Below, one piece after another: positions 26,270-37,053 of a DNA stretch of 64,000 nt. Made by a program: the position numbers and the translations under genes. The stretch covers positions 1,144,501-1,208,500 of the forward strand of contig NZ_CP071527.1 in NCBI RefSeq assembly GCF_023921225.1, in the 5' to 3' direction. Each line of letters begins with the position of its first letter. Positions within the stretch are counted from its first letter, which is position 1. The notes below the pieces were generated by a model. It saw nothing but the letters and a program-made list of their open reading frames with translations, had not been told where the DNA came from and searched no databases. The DNA is from Legionella lytica (GTDB lineage Bacteria; Pseudomonadota; Gammaproteobacteria; Legionellales; Legionellaceae).

Positions 26270-26941
26270 TTAGAATGTAAATTCTTTTGGCTTGAGCTTA
26301 TCAATTAATGATGGAATTCCAGTTTCCAAAATCACTGATTTTTGCCAATTTCCTTGGTGATCTAATTGGTATAACATGCCTTTCATTACAGGCATTTTTC
26401 CTTCAATTGCAAATAATTTTCCGCCTGGTAGTACTTGTAACATATGGGTTTCAGTCAGTTTTTCCAGAGCACCAGTAAAGATAACAACATCGTAAGGAGC
26501 TTTTTCTAACCAACCCTGGCAAGCATCGCCAGTAATCAATTCTACATTCTCACAATGATGTTCTTTTAATTTACCGGCTGCATTAGCAGTGAATTCAGAA
26601 TAGTAGTCTACGCTAATTACTTGTTTGCATAATTTGCTAAGTAATGCAGTAAAAAAGCCGCTACCTGTACCAACTTCAAGAACTGCTTCAGTACCTTTAA
26701 GCTCTAAAGACTGAAGAATGATTCCTTCTTCTAAAGGAGTAAGCATACGCTGACCATGCCCTAGAGGAATCTGCATATCTGAATAGGCAAACTGAGTATA
26801 CTGCTCAGGGACGAATTCATGTCTTGGTATTAAATCATACAAGCTCAGAATAGACTCTTCTAAAACATCACCAGTTCGTAACTGTTGTTTCACCATGTTC
26901 GTGCGTGCGTGTTGATAACTCATTTGCTCTACCGTATTCAT
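26270..26941 (-). CDS. protein-L-isoaspartate O-methyltransferase-like protein
   Basis: 223 residues from the ATG at 26941; a second ATG at 26923 has a slightly better upstream sequence (GGTAGAG). The SAM-binding motif VLEVGTGSGFFTALLSK is at about residue 85, and the N-terminal MVKQQLRTGDVLE and HEFVPEQYTQFAYSDMQIPLGHGQRML segments match the Pcm family, which repairs isoaspartate in aged proteins. It is the gene before tolC on the same strand. Similar pcm-like genes next to tolC occur in related gammaproteobacteria; the protein is shorter in its C-terminal part than E. coli Pcm-type consensus, so true repair activity is likely but not certain. Confidence 0.87.
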   Translation of the reverse strand: MNTVEQMSYQHARTNMVKQQLRTGDVLEESILSLYDLIPRHEFVPEQYTQFAYSDMQIPLGHGQRMLTPLEEGIILQSLELKGTEAVLEVGTGSGFFTALLSKLCKQVISVDYYSEFTANAAGKLKEHHCENVELITGDACQGWLEKAPYDVVIFTGALEKLTETHMLQVLPGGKLFAIEGKMPVMKGMLYQLDHQGNWQKSVILETGIPSLIDKLKPKEFTF

Positions 26942-27157
26942 TGTGTTTAATGGGTTAAAACTCTGCGACCATCTTAGCAAAAAATTAGCTTATGTGCTAA
27001 GAAATAATGTCCGAATCCTTAATTTCGTGGTGACTGTGGTTAAAGTTTGTTATGATCCGTAAATTTATCGTAATTCACTTCGAAAAAGCAAATGTATTCT
27101 TTGTTTGAGTAGGAGCGATGCAACTGTTGTTTCTAAGATAATGTATAGGAGAGAACC

Positions 27158-28342
27158 GTGCTTGACCAATTTAGCGATTTTTTGCAAGGCGAGTTAGAAC
27201 AGCTGAAAAGTGAAGGACTCTACAAATCAGAGCGTATCATTGATAGTCAACAACAGGCTGATGTGACCGTAAATCATAAAGAAGTGATTAACCTTTGTGC
27301 GAACAACTATCTAGGTTTAGCAAATGATCCTCAATTAATCGCTGAAGGACAAAAAGCACTCGAGCAATATGGTTATGGTATGGCTTCAGTACGGTTTATT
27401 TGCGGAACTCAAACACCACACAAACAACTGGAACAAAAAATTAGCCAGTTTTTAAGTAAAGAAGATACTATATTATATTCTTCTTGCTTTGATGCGAATG
27501 CTGGTCTGTTTGAAACTTTGTTAGGTGAAGAGGATGCGATCATTAGCGATGCCTTGAACCACGCCAGTATTATTGATGGCGTACGTTTATGTAAAGCAGC
27601 ACGTTATCGGTATGCAAATAATGACATGAAAGCCTTAGAAGAGCAGTTAATTGCAGCCAAAGGCGCGAGTTTTCGTTTGATTGCCACTGATGGCGTGTTC
27701 TCTATGGATGGTATTCTTGCCAACCTACCCGCTATTTGTGAATTAGCAGATAAATATGATGCGATGGTTATGGTAGATGATTCGCATGCTGTTGGTTTTA
27801 TGGGGAAAACAGGTCGTGGTACTCCTGAGCATTTTGGCGTTAGTGAGCGCATTGATATTATTACTGGTACCTTAGGCAAAGCTTTAGGCGGCGCTTCTGG
27901 TGGTTACACTTCTGCAAATGCAACGATTGTTGATTGGTTGCGTCAGCGTTCCAGACCTTATTTATTTTCTAATACCCTTGCCCCGGTAATTGCACATACT
28001 TCCTGTGTGGTTATAGATAATTTAATGCAAGATAGTCATTTATCAGAAAAATTAAAACGTAACAGTAAATACTTCCGTGAAGGAATGTCAAAATTAGGCT
28101 TTAAGCTAATTCCTGGTGAGCATGCAATTATTCCTGTGATGTTAGGGGATGCTAGTTTGGCGGGGCGTATGGCCAATCGTTTACTGGAGTTAGGTATTTA
28201 TGTTGTTGGTTTTTCTTATCCTGTAGTACCTAAAGGTTTAGCACGTATTCGTACGCAAATGTCTGCAGCGCATGAATTGTATCATTTAGATAAAGCAATT
28301 GCTGCGTTTGAAACAGTAGGTAAAGAGTTTTCAGTTATATAA
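27158..28342 (+). CDS. kbl: glycine C-acetyltransferase (2-amino-3-ketobutyrate CoA ligase)
   Basis: 394 residues, starting at a GTG with AGGAGAG upstream. It is a PLP enzyme of the alpha-oxoamine synthase family that splits 2-amino-3-oxobutyrate with CoA to glycine and acetyl-Co[11 protein letters not shown] (about residue 207) and [15 protein letters not shown], with the PLP lysine (about 244), are canonical. It is followed 56 bases later by tdh, whose product supplies the substrate, so the pair forms the threonine degradation pathway. Confidence 0.97.
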   Translation: MLDQFSDFLQGELEQLKSEGLYKSERIIDSQQQADVTVNHKEVINLCANNYLGLANDPQLIAEGQKALEQYGYGMASVRFICGTQTPHKQLEQKISQFLSKEDTILYSSCFDANAGLFETLLGEEDAIISDALNHASIIDGVRLCKAARYRYANNDMKALEEQLIAAKGASFRLIATDGVFSMDGILANLPAICELADKYDAMVMVDDSHAVGFMGKTGRGTPEHFGVSERIDIITGTLGKALGGASGGYTSANATIVDWLRQRSRPYLFSNTLAPVIAHTSCVVIDNLMQDSHLSEKLKRNSKYFREGMSKLGFKLIPGEHAIIPVMLGDASLAGRMANRLLELGIYVVGFSYPVVPKGLARIRTQMSAAHELYHLDKAIAAFETVGKEFSVI

Positions 28343-28398
28343 ATAGGGACATAATATTGGAGCGTCTGAAGGATAATTCACTATTTTGAGGTAATTAA

Positions 28399-29424
28399 AT
28401 GAAATCATTAGTCAAAGCTAAAAGAGAGCCTGGAATTTGGATGGAAGAAGTTGCCATTCCTGAATACGGCGTTAATGATGTTTTAATTAAAATTAATAAA
28501 ACAGCGATTTGCGGTACTGATATTCATATTTATTCTTGGGACGATTGGGCACAAGCGACAATCCCTGTTCCTATGACTGTTGGACATGAGTTTGCAGGCG
28601 AAATCGTAGCTTTAGGCCAGGAAGTTCAAGGATTGAGTGTTGGGCAGCGCGTTTCTGGTGAAGGGCATATTACTTGCGGTTATTGCCGTAATTGCCGCGC
28701 GGGAAAACGCCACTTATGCCGCAATACTCTAGGCGTTGGCGTAAATCGCCCTGGCTGTTTTGCTGAGTATTTAGCATTACCGGCATCAAATGTCATTGTT
28801 CTTCCGGACAATATTACTGACGATCAAGCATCAATTTTTGACCCATTTGGTAATGCGGCTCATTGTGCTTTGTCTTTTGATGTGGTCGGTGAGGATGTTT
28901 TAATTACTGGAGCAGGCCCTATCGGTATTATGGCCGCAGCAATCGTCCGCCATATTGGTGCTCGTCATGTTGTGATTACAGACGTGAATGATTTCCGTCT
29001 CGAGTTAGCACGTAAAATGGGTGTTACACGTGCAGTGAACGTTAAGTACGAAAAACTTTCTGATGTTGTTGCCGAGCTTGGTATGATTGAAGGTTTTGAT
29101 GTAGGCCTGGAAATGTCAGGTAACCCATTAGCCTTAAATGAAATGATGAAAGCCATGACTCATGGTGGTCATGTTGCAATGTTAGGTATTCCGCCACAAG
29201 AAACTCCTATTGACTGGAACCAGGTAATTTTTAAAGGGCTGGTTATTAAGGGTATTTATGGTCGTGAAATGTTTGAAACCTGGTATAAAATGATTGCCAT
29301 GTTACAAAGTGGATTAGATATTTCACCTGTAACCACGCATCATTTTCCAGTAGATGACTACCAAAATGCATTCCAAATTATGGCGTCAGGTCAATCTGGA
29401 AAGGTTATTTTAGACTGGACCTAA
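28399..29424 (+). CDS. tdh: L-threonine 3-dehydrogenase
   Basis: 341 residues, with GAGG before the ATG. A zinc-dependent medium-chain dehydrogenase that oxidises threonine to 2-amino-3-oxobutyrate with NAD. Visible are the catalytic zinc Cys (AICGTDIH, about residue 38), GHEFAGEIV, the structural zinc cluster [15 protein letters not shown] (about 93-107) and the Rossmann motif [10 protein letters not shown]. The length equals E. coli Tdh. Confidence 0.97.
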   Translation: MKSLVKAKREPGIWMEEVAIPEYGVNDVLIKINKTAICGTDIHIYSWDDWAQATIPVPMTVGHEFAGEIVALGQEVQGLSVGQRVSGEGHITCGYCRNCRAGKRHLCRNTLGVGVNRPGCFAEYLALPASNVIVLPDNITDDQASIFDPFGNAAHCALSFDVVGEDVLITGAGPIGIMAAAIVRHIGARHVVITDVNDFRLELARKMGVTRAVNVKYEKLSDVVAELGMIEGFDVGLEMSGNPLALNEMMKAMTHGGHVAMLGIPPQETPIDWNQVIFKGLVIKGIYGREMFETWYKMIAMLQSGLDISPVTTHHFPVDDYQNAFQIMASGQSGKVILDWT

Positions 29425-29457
29425 GATTTTATAGAGTTAAAGTAAAGCGGAGTTTTT

Positions 29458-31131
29458 ATGTCACAATATATTTTTACCATGAATCGTGTCAGCAAAATTG
29501 TTGAAAATCAGCGGTTTATTTTAAAGGATATTTCATTAAGTTTTTTCCCAGGCGCAAAAATTGGTGTGCTGGGGTTGAACGGTTCAGGTAAGTCCACGCT
29601 GTTACGTATTATGGCGGGAGTAGATACCCAATTTGAAGGTGAGGCAAGACCACAACCAGGAATTAAAATTGGTTACCTAGAGCAAGAACCACAGTTAGAT
29701 TTGGATAAAACAGTGCGCGAAGTGGTTGAAGAGGGCGTATCTGAGATGAAGCAGCATTTAGTGCGCTTCGATGAAATCAGCATGCGTTTTGCGGAGCCTA
29801 TGAGCGATGATGAAATGAATGAGTTACTTGCTGAACAAGGCGAGTTGCAAAACGTCATTGAAGCTGGTGGTGGTTGGGACTTGGATAGAAAACTCGACAT
29901 CGCTGCTGATGCATTAAGACTACCTGAGTGGGATGCAATTGTTCGCAATCTGTCTGGTGGAGAGCGTCGTCGTGTCGCTTTATGCCGCTTATTACTTTCT
30001 AATCCAGATATGTTACTCCTTGATGAGCCAACCAACCATTTGGATGCTGAATCAGTGGCATGGTTAGAACATTATTTAGAAGGTTTCCCTGGAACCGTAG
30101 TCGCGATTACCCATGATAGATACTTCTTGGATAATGCAGCTGAGTGGATCTTAGAATTAGACCGCGGAGAGGGTTTCCCTTATAAAGGTAATTACACTGC
30201 TTGGCTTGAGCAAAAAGAAGCCCGTTTAGAGATGGAAAAGAAACAGGAAGATTCGCATCAACGAACAATTAAGTCTGAGTTAGAGTGGGTGCGTACTTCT
30301 CCGAAAGGACGTCATGCTAAAAATAAAGCACGTTTGCAACGTTTTGAAGAGATGAATTCTAAAGAGTTCCAAAAACGTAATGAAACCAATGAAATTTATA
30401 TTCCACCAGGTGAGCGTTTAGGTGATTTAGTATTCGAAGGCGAGCAAATTAGCAAGTCATTTGGCGATCGAATCTTAATTGATAAATTTGACTTTAAACT
30501 ACCTAAAGGCGGTGTTTTGGGTATCATTGGTCCAAATGGCGCAGGTAAATCAACATTTTTGAAAATGATTACTGGTCAGGAGCAACCTGATAGCGGTACT
30601 ATTCGCATTGGTGATACAGTGCAGTTGGCCTATGTGGATCAGCTTCGCGATGAGTTAGACCCGAATAAATCCGTATGGGAAGAAATTTCTGACGGTCATG
30701 ACATTATGCAGGTGGGTAGCTTCCAAATGCCTTCACGTGCTTATGTAGGCCGGTTTAACTTCAAAGGAACAGATCAGCAAAAGAAAATGTCTCAACTTTC
30801 TGGGGGAGAGCGTAACCGCGTGCACTTAGCAAAATTGCTAAAAAGTGGTTGTAACGTGTTATTACTTGACGAACCCAGTAACGATTTGGATGTTGAAACC
30901 TTACGTGCTTTGGAAGAGGCTCTTTTAAACTTCCCTGGTTGCGCGGTGATCATTTCGCATGATCGATGGTTCCTGGATCGAATTTGTACCCATTTCATGG
31001 CGTTTGAAGGTGATTCGCAAATTGTCTTCCTTGAAGGAAATTACAGTGATTATGAAGCAGATAGAAAACGCCGTTTAGGTGATGCTGCCAATAGACCTTC
31101 GCGGATTAAATATAAGAAATTAGAGTCTTAA
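29458..31131 (+). CDS. ettA: energy-dependent translational throttle protein EttA (ABC-F)
   Basis: 557 residues with two ABC cassettes and no membrane part. Walker A motifs are GLNGSGKST (about 41) and GPNGAGKST (about 360); signature motifs are [12 protein letters not shown] and [12 protein letters not shown]; Walker B motifs read [14 protein letters not shown] and [14 protein letters not shown]. The linker between them (about 240-320) is the basic PtIM arm. EttA binds the ribosomal E site and gates entry into elongation according to ATP/ADP. It is 33 bases after tdh, so may be co-transcribed. Confidence 0.95.
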   Translation: MSQYIFTMNRVSKIVENQRFILKDISLSFFPGAKIGVLGLNGSGKSTLLRIMAGVDTQFEGEARPQPGIKIGYLEQEPQLDLDKTVREVVEEGVSEMKQHLVRFDEISMRFAEPMSDDEMNELLAEQGELQNVIEAGGGWDLDRKLDIAADALRLPEWDAIVRNLSGGERRRVALCRLLLSNPDMLLLDEPTNHLDAESVAWLEHYLEGFPGTVVAITHDRYFLDNAAEWILELDRGEGFPYKGNYTAWLEQKEARLEMEKKQEDSHQRTIKSELEWVRTSPKGRHAKNKARLQRFEEMNSKEFQKRNETNEIYIPPGERLGDLVFEGEQISKSFGDRILIDKFDFKLPKGGVLGIIGPNGAGKSTFLKMITGQEQPDSGTIRIGDTVQLAYVDQLRDELDPNKSVWEEISDGHDIMQVGSFQMPSRAYVGRFNFKGTDQQKKMSQLSGGERNRVHLAKLLKSGCNVLLLDEPSNDLDVETLRALEEALLNFPGCAVIISHDRWFLDRICTHFMAFEGDSQIVFLEGNYSDYEADRKRRLGDAANRPSRIKYKKLES

Positions 31132-31303
31132 GAGTGTTTTTTATTGCTGTTAAGTTAAGAAGATGTTAACTCTATCGACCTCCCGTGGCCAAGCTGCGGA
31201 ACGTCGAAGAGGGTTCGTTGGCAACAAGCTCGGGCTTAAAATTGATATGAGTTAGTCCTTCCTAAGCAGGGAAGGGAGTTTATTTTTTGGAGAAAATATC
31301 TAA

Positions 31304-31909
31304 ATGAAGAAGTTATTTTCGGCAGGTTTGCTGCTATGCCTTGGGTTAACATCCTGCGTAGAGTTAGATGAATCTACTTTAATTACTGATGATGCAGGTT
31401 ATGTGCACCGAACCATCCATTACACAAAAGACAAACGTGGCCGTAGCTATTTTCCCATGAAAATTAAAGCAACTGGTGAAAAGCGTTTTGTGTTCGACCC
31501 TAAAGCCTCTGCTTGGGCTGCTTATGATGAAGAGGGCAACCGTTTATTAACTGGAGCGGGCTCTGCCGGGGTTGATACTTGTGAAGAAAATTCAAGCCAG
31601 TCATGCAGAACCGTAACTGGGATTTTCCGTGTTTATAATAAGCAAGGTATTAACTGTCGTTCAGGAGAATATCCTGTAGATACACGTGGTGGTGCTAAAA
31701 TGCCTTACTGCATGTATTTCTATCAAGGATTCACCATTCATGCAGCCTATGATGTGCCTGAGCGTCCATCAAGCCATGGTTGCGTACGTGTGTTCCCAAG
31801 TGCGGCAAAATGGTTAAATGAAAACTTTATGAAGATTGGTACTAAAGTAATCGTTTTAGCTTATTCAGACCAAAATGGTGTGAATCATTCACAACCTCGT
31901 TCATTTTAA
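31304..31909 (+). CDS. L,D-transpeptidase (YkuD) lipoprotein
   Basis: 201 residues. The N-terminus is a lipoprotein signal with lipobox LTSC (Cys at about 18), so the protein should be anchored to a membrane facing the periplasm. The YkuD motif HAAYDVPERPSSHGCVRV (about residues 146-163) contains the catalytic His and SHGC Cys. Such enzymes make 3-3 cross-links in peptidoglycan or attach proteins to it. Legionella has several paralogues, some annotated EnhA. GGAGA lies upstream of the ATG. It is separated from ettA by 172 bases with no other gene. Confidence 0.9.
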   Translation: MKKLFSAGLLLCLGLTSCVELDESTLITDDAGYVHRTIHYTKDKRGRSYFPMKIKATGEKRFVFDPKASAWAAYDEEGNRLLTGAGSAGVDTCEENSSQSCRTVTGIFRVYNKQGINCRSGEYPVDTRGGAKMPYCMYFYQGFTIHAAYDVPERPSSHGCVRVFPSAAKWLNENFMKIGTKVIVLAYSDQNGVNHSQPRSF

Positions 31910-31922
31910 AGAGTGTACACTC

Positions 31923-31952
31923 AACCTGTATTAGTTTTAGCTGATACAGGTT
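31923..31952 (+). terminator. hairpin after the L,D-transpeptidase gene
   Basis: AACCTGTAT and ATACAGGTT pair over a twelve-base loop that itself can pair further (AG/CT). A short T-rich stretch follows. It starts 14 bases after the stop codon. Confidence 0.55.
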
Positions 31953-32041
31953 GTATCTCTTAGTGCTTGGTTGCTTGTAATTGGGCCTTCTTTGACTTCG
32001 CCCTGTGGCACCATCGGCACTGTCTTAATTTGGTTTAAAAC

Positions 32042-35000
32042 TCAAGCGGGTCGGTATTGTTCACTGGAGTCTGGTTGAGCGATTGCATATTCCTTGGTGT
32101 CTTCATCTATTTGATTTATCGCAAAAAAACTCAAGAAACGCGGATATTTTCTACCGAATGTAGGTCGAGCGAGATTGGATTCTTCGCTTGTGGTATTTGC
32201 AAGTTCATGCGTGCTGTGGTCTATATGCTCGGGTTCTAAATGAGATGGGTATGCTAGTACATTTGGTTTATCGCTTGTCTTGGAACCGGTTTCTTGGGGC
32301 TCATCCGGAATATCAATTAGAATTGGATTATGTGGAGCAAGATCTTGTGCTGATAAGCGCGGTAGTTTTGAAGAGTTTAACCCTTTCAGTGATATAGGGG
32401 ATGCTCTTTTTTTACTGTTCGGAGGAGTTTTAGTTGTAAAGTGATATTTGGGGCTTAACTCAATATCCTGGTTATAATATTCAGGCTGAATTGTCGCAGC
32501 ATCAATGATTACATCTTTGAGTAAAGGGGTAATTGCTTCACAAATAATACGCCCAAAACCGAGGATGTAGCCGATTTTATCCTGATATTTACGTACGACT
32601 CGTCCTACCATTTGTTCTAAACGTTGAATGTTATCGTGTTGCCGTTCTACGGCTAGTATAAGCCAGGAAAGGCTGGGATCATCAAAACCAATGCCAAGCA
32701 TATTTACCGCCAGTAACACTCCGGGCTGATTACTGTTGATAAAACTCTCTAGTTCCTCTTTATAGCGGGAGTTTCCTGAATGGATTGCATAAGCATTATA
32801 ACCGTGGGTTTTTAATTGTTCTTTAGCTGCATCGCATTCTTCAATCGACGCAAAATAAATCACTCCTCGACTCTGCTGTAATGTTGTTTTTTGTCGAAAT
32901 CCAGGATGTATTATTTGTTGTAGTAGCTGTGGTAGTTTCTTCATTAAGATAGATAAATTGTTTTTCGTGTAGGGAAGGCCAAGGCTATCTGCGATTACCG
33001 GAGCTAATATGCCATCACTAATACCTTGCTTAAACGTATAATTGAATATGCTGGGCAATGCATTTTTAAGTGGTGGGGTAGCGGTACTCCCTATTAACAA
33101 TAGCTCTGATTCCCATTGGTTTAATTGATTGATGAGTTCGGGGATTCGTTGTGCATATTCATGATATTCATCCAACAACAATAAACAGCAACGACTAACA
33201 AGCTCGGGATTTTGCTTCATTAATAAACTAAAACTATCCTCACAAAAAATAAGAATACATTTCTGTTGCTTTATGCGTTGATTATACTGCAAATGAGCCA
33301 CAGTGCAGCTGTTTAGAGCACTGGAAATTTTAATAATGTTTTCTTGCGGGATTTGCAAGTTAAAGGCAGAGCTACTGGACTGTTTATTATAGGCAATAAA
33401 ATTGTCATAGAATTGTTCCATGAGTTGGATAAAGGGGGTGACAATAATAATGCACTCATCATCTAAAGCCGCATGGTAGGCGAGGCGGGCTAATTCTATT
33501 TGTACTCGTGTTTTTCCGGTACCTGTGGCCATCATGAGTTGGCTTTGTGGGGTGTTCATGGTCAATGCAGCAATAATTGCTTGTTGTTGATAGCTTCGCA
33601 AATAAGAGGCATCAAATGGTGCTTTTCCATGAATTTGTTGCCAGCGTTGTTGAAAAGGATAGGGATTCTCCGGTAGATGGATGGTGGTGAGTTGTGAATT
33701 TACTTCCATACCGTTAAGTTGCGCATGATATTGTACGAGATCCGCATTCGCCAGGCGTGTTTGTTGTGCTTGGTAGCGTAGCTGATTTGACCGGATAAGA
33801 TCATTAAAGCTGGCAATTGTTTTGTTAGCTAAATCGAGTTGTGCTTTTTCTAATGCCAGAGCATACTCTTCGGATAAAGATTCAAGTGGCTCTGCCAGTT
33901 TATTGGTAGCTCGGAAGGCATTACGATGTGTTTTTGAGCGTAACAGATTTGCTTCTTGTGGCGGAGCAATTGCATAGCCGTTTAATTGTGGTTGAGCCAA
34001 ATGATGCAACATAATTTGTAAATAATAATCCTCACCCCAACTACTGTTATGCTTGGGTTCGGGCAATAATAAATAGAGTTGTTCGTCGGGTAAATATTCT
34101 TTGATTTTGGCGAGATTTAACATAAATAATTTAGAGCCGAGTTGACCACTCTTTAGGTTTGTATTGAATCCGGTACTGATTGAAATACAGAGTGCTTCAT
34201 TTTGCTTGTCATATAGATAGTCAAATAAGGAATAATCAGCCCTAAAGGTGGTGTAATTGACCACCTTTATGTTGTCATCCAGCATAAGAACGTGGGATAA
34301 CTTGTTATGGGCGGCAAAGAGAATGATTGCTAAGCGACGGCTGGTAATCGTACCCGGTGGTAGTGCCTGACCGGAGCTATGAATTTCTTTGATTACCAGT
34401 ACATCATAAGCAGGTAAAACTCCTAACGTTGCAAATTCGTTTTCGGTAAGCACCAGGATTACGCGCTCTCCCGGAGCTATTGGTGGCAAAAACGCATTTT
34501 CTTTGCGTCCAGCACAAATAAAAGTGACTTTTGCTTCAGGAGTAACTGGTTGTTCTTCGGCAGTATATAAATCGGCATAAAGTCCCAATGCATTAATCAT
34601 TTGGGTATGTTTCAGTGGATTTCGGGGATTTAAACTGCTTAAACGCTCAAAGGGAACTGAAATAGTACCCAGTGTTGGCTGCATTATCGTTGAAGATTTT
34701 GCTATAGTTAGTGACGGTAAATTCGCGCCTAAATATTTATCTTGAATTCCCGCTCTAATCACTAATGAATTATTAAAAACAGGTTCATCTACCTGCATTA
34801 CAAATTGATCTGCGAGCGCTTCGGTGTGAGTATGCGTTGTCGCAAGTGGTATTAGGTCTGCTTCTGTTTGGGTGAATAGTTGGTCAATAAACTCATCCAT
34901 AGTTCCTTGTATTAATTGCTTCGGTGTGCTCTGAACAAATTCTTCTTGAGGAGCGGGAATAAACTCATATTGAGGCAATAAGGGGATGGCTTGCTTCTCT

Positions 35001-36481
35001 TCATCCAATAGCAGATGCTCGGGGAGCCTTCCTTCTGCATCAAAAATCTCAAGGGAATAAAAATTATCCATAGCGTCGTAAGGCAAGAAATCAGAATTTA
35101 AATATGAGAAAGGAGCCAGTACTGGTGCTATTAAATTTTGTTGATTGGTCTGCTGTGCTTCGTAGGCTGGTGTTGGATTCTTATGCTCCAGGTACTGCCT
35201 AATAAATGCACTTAGCTCCTGGTCAGGGGTTTCATATTCCTTTAATGCAACAAATGATCTTATGTCATTCCAGCTGTCGAGTAGTTGGCACAGGATACTT
35301 TGTTGCGAATTATATTTTTGATAGTTATAAGCTGCCAAAATAATCACTAATCGTTTTTTTGGGGAGTGCTCAAACAATGAAATCAGCTTGTTTGCTTCTT
35401 TAGTACCGGAATGAAACCAGCATGCATGATTTAATTGATTTTTTCCTATAATCTTAGCTAAAGCCACGAATGGACTCTCTTTAGCAGATGAGGCTCGTAA
35501 CTTTTGTGTGCCGGTATTATATTTAAATGTGTGCTGGTAATACGGATGTAGTATATCATCGCACACACTTATTGCGTTATTAATGTTTAATTCATCCCGG
35601 GAAAATTGCTCTAAAAGTTGAATAATTACGTATTCATAATGCTGGTCGGAAGTTTGCTCCCTCTGGGAACCGGAGGCCTTTTTGCCAGACCTGCTTAAAG
35701 CAGTAGCTAAAATAGTTTCTTTTTCTTGTTTGTTTAATTGGCTAAACAGTTGTGTAATTTCATTTTGTTTACATTTATTATGTAACCATTGGATGTAGCG
35801 AGGATAGTTATAATAAGCAAAAGCTTTTATAAATTTTATTAAGGAGGAGTTGGAGCTCATCAATTCACTATCGGGCTTGTTTCTAAATAACTTAATCAAC
35901 TGTTCTTCCGTTATATCTACCCAGTAATGCTGTAATAAATATTGGAATAGTTTTCTTGCCCAGAGAGGATTTTCCTTAAAAAATGTTGTGTGGAATCCAT
36001 AAAACTCTCTCGAGCCATAAAATAATAGCTCCGTACACTCTTTAAGTAATAATGCGACATTTAGTGTTAAATTGTTTGTGGGCCCGGGGAAAACTGCTTG
36101 CAATGAATTGTAGTCCGATTTGTTTATGTGAAGCCGATTGGCGAATCGTTTATTTACAATAAACATGGCATTGAGCAAATGATGTAACAAGGAGAGATTC
36201 ATTTCGTCCGGTTTATGCCATATATCTTGAGGAATGTTTTTTGCATGGCTACATAGAAAGGTAATACTTAATAGCATTCCGGATGGATTATGTATCAGAG
36301 CTTTACGAACTAGCTCTACTCCTTCTTGTTGGCTTTCCTGTTCTTGGCTTTGAAAAAACAAAGGGAGGAATTGTGTGTAATCTTCCAATTCAGGCCAATT
36401 AAAAGAAGAGTTTCCTTGGCAAAACAACCAGAGTTTTTGTAATGATTTTTGCACTATATCTAATAGGGGAGTATTTGGCAT
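32042..36481 (-). CDS. large protein: unknown N-terminus, glycosyltransferase-like region, SF2 helicase
   Basis: 1479 residues in one ORF. Residues 1-~600 are helical and match nothing I know. About 650-870 looks like a GT-A-type glycosyltransferase: HVLMLDDNIKVV (about 730-741, DxD-like metal site) and WGEDYYLQIML (about 814). Together they resemble the TET-associated/GREB1-type DNA-base glycosyltransferases, a tentative comparison. About 960-1320 is an SF2 helicase: MMATGTGKTR (about 985), DEYH (about 1104), GSTATP (about 1134) and QMVGRVVR (about 1290). The last ~100 residues are Ser/Pro/Glu-rich, as in Dot/Icm substrates. There is no signal peptide, methyltransferase or nuclease domain, so it is not a classical type III restriction enzyme. 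The ribosome binding site is weak and no operon partner is evident. Confidence 0.8.
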   Translation of the reverse strand: MPNTPLLDIVQKSLQKLWLFCQGNSSFNWPELEDYTQFLPLFFQSQEQESQQEGVELVRKALIHNPSGMLLSITFLCSHAKNIPQDIWHKPDEMNLSLLHHLLNAMFIVNKRFANRLHINKSDYNSLQAVFPGPTNNLTLNVALLLKECTELLFYGSREFYGFHTTFFKENPLWARKLFQYLLQHYWVDITEEQLIKLFRNKPDSELMSSNSSLIKFIKAFAYYNYPRYIQWLHNKCKQNEITQLFSQLNKQEKETILATALSRSGKKASGSQREQTSDQHYEYVIIQLLEQFSRDELNINNAISVCDDILHPYYQHTFKYNTGTQKLRASSAKESPFVALAKIIGKNQLNHACWFHSGTKEANKLISLFEHSPKKRLVIILAAYNYQKYNSQQSILCQLLDSWNDIRSFVALKEYETPDQELSAFIRQYLEHKNPTPAYEAQQTNQQNLIAPVLAPFSYLNSDFLPYDAMDNFYSLEIFDAEGRLPEHLLLDEEKQAIPLLPQYEFIPAPQEEFVQSTPKQLIQGTMDEFIDQLFTQTEADLIPLATTHTHTEALADQFVMQVDEPVFNNSLVIRAGIQDKYLGANLPSLTIAKSSTIMQPTLGTISVPFERLSSLNPRNPLKHTQMINALGLYADLYTAEEQPVTPEAKVTFICAGRKENAFLPPIAPGERVILVLTENEFATLGVLPAYDVLVIKEIHSSGQALPPGTITSRRLAIILFAAHNKLSHVLMLDDNIKVVNYTTFRADYSLFDYLYDKQNEALCISISTGFNTNLKSGQLGSKLFMLNLAKIKEYLPDEQLYLLLPEPKHNSSWGEDYYLQIMLHHLAQPQLNGYAIAPPQEANLLRSKTHRNAFRATNKLAEPLESLSEEYALALEKAQLDLANKTIASFNDLIRSNQLRYQAQQTRLANADLVQYHAQLNGMEVNSQLTTIHLPENPYPFQQRWQQIHGKAPFDASYLRSYQQQAIIAALTMNTPQSQLMMATGTGKTRVQIELARLAYHAALDDECIIIVTPFIQLMEQFYDNFIAYNKQSSSSAFNLQIPQENIIKISSALNSCTVAHLQYNQRIKQQKCILIFCEDSFSLLMKQNPELVSRCCLLLLDEYHEYAQRIPELINQLNQWESELLLIGSTATPPLKNALPSIFNYTFKQGISDGILAPVIADSLGLPYTKNNLSILMKKLPQLLQQIIHPGFRQKTTLQQSRGVIYFASIEECDAAKEQLKTHGYNAYAIHSGNSRYKEELESFINSNQPGVLLAVNMLGIGFDDPSLSWLILAVERQHDNIQRLEQMVGRVVRKYQDKIGYILGFGRIICEAITPLLKDVIIDAATIQPEYYNQDIELSPKYHFTTKTPPNSKKRASPISLKGLNSSKLPRLSAQDLAPHNPILIDIPDEPQETGSKTSDKPNVLAYPSHLEPEHIDHSTHELANTTSEESNLARPTFGRKYPRFLSFFAINQIDEDTKEYAIAQPDSSEQYRPA

Positions 36482-37053
36482 GAATGAAACAAGCTGAGAA
36501 TAATTGCGAGAATATAGTTCTTTCTATCCTTTAAGTCAACCAATTGTTTATTTGTTGACCGCTTGTTCCTTGAATTAAAAGTATATTTCTTAAAAATTCT
36601 TGCGAGAGAAATCTATTGCTTTCCCACGCTACCAACTTTGGTTCTTTATAAAATAGATGCTTTTTCAATTACCCTATTTGGTGGGTAAATCGCGTCAAGC
36701 AGCATCGGTTCGTAGGCCCAGCATACGCGGGTGAGTGGGCATCGAAGTAAGCATAAAGATCTGTTCATGAACTAAATTTGGTGGTGTGTAAAAATGCTTC
36801 AGGAACGTTGCCTATGGATTTGAGCTGCTTGAGTGAATACGAATATCCAGGTCATTCTTAGAAAACGGTGTGTTGATTAATCAAATGATTACTTCCTTGA
36901 CCACTGTGCTGTGATGATTTTGAGTGACTATTACGGTTTTGATTCAACTTGTTCGTATTTTGTTTGAAAAAATACTGTTCATTACAAGCTAGAGTTTTAT
37001 ATAGCCCGTATTAGATGTAGTAATAATACGGGACTTAGTGGCATTGGGCTTGA
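36482..37053. other. 572-base gene-free region with a hairpin repeat
   Basis: No ORF of convincing length is present. The stretch has a locally GC-rich patch (about 36690-36740) unlike its AT-rich surroundings, which could be a remnant of a repeat. Near the right end, 37005-37032 holds a hairpin CCCGTATTA/TAATACGGG that also occurs at 55613-55640 and may terminate the minus-strand IcmL-like gene. The left part should carry the promoter of the 1479-residue protein, but I see no clear hexamers. Confidence 0.5.
37005..37032. repeat. dispersed hairpin CCCGTATTA...TAATACGGG
   Basis: Nine-base perfect arms around a ten-base loop, 22 bases beyond the IcmL-like gene. The same arms, with one more base pair, recur at 55613-55640. 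Probably both a repeat and a terminator. Confidence 0.55.

Noticed and set aside
32042..36481. Type III restriction enzyme as an explanation for the helicase gene
   Set aside because: No methyltransferase partner and no nuclease motif is found next to or within it, and the N-terminal 900 residues do not fit.
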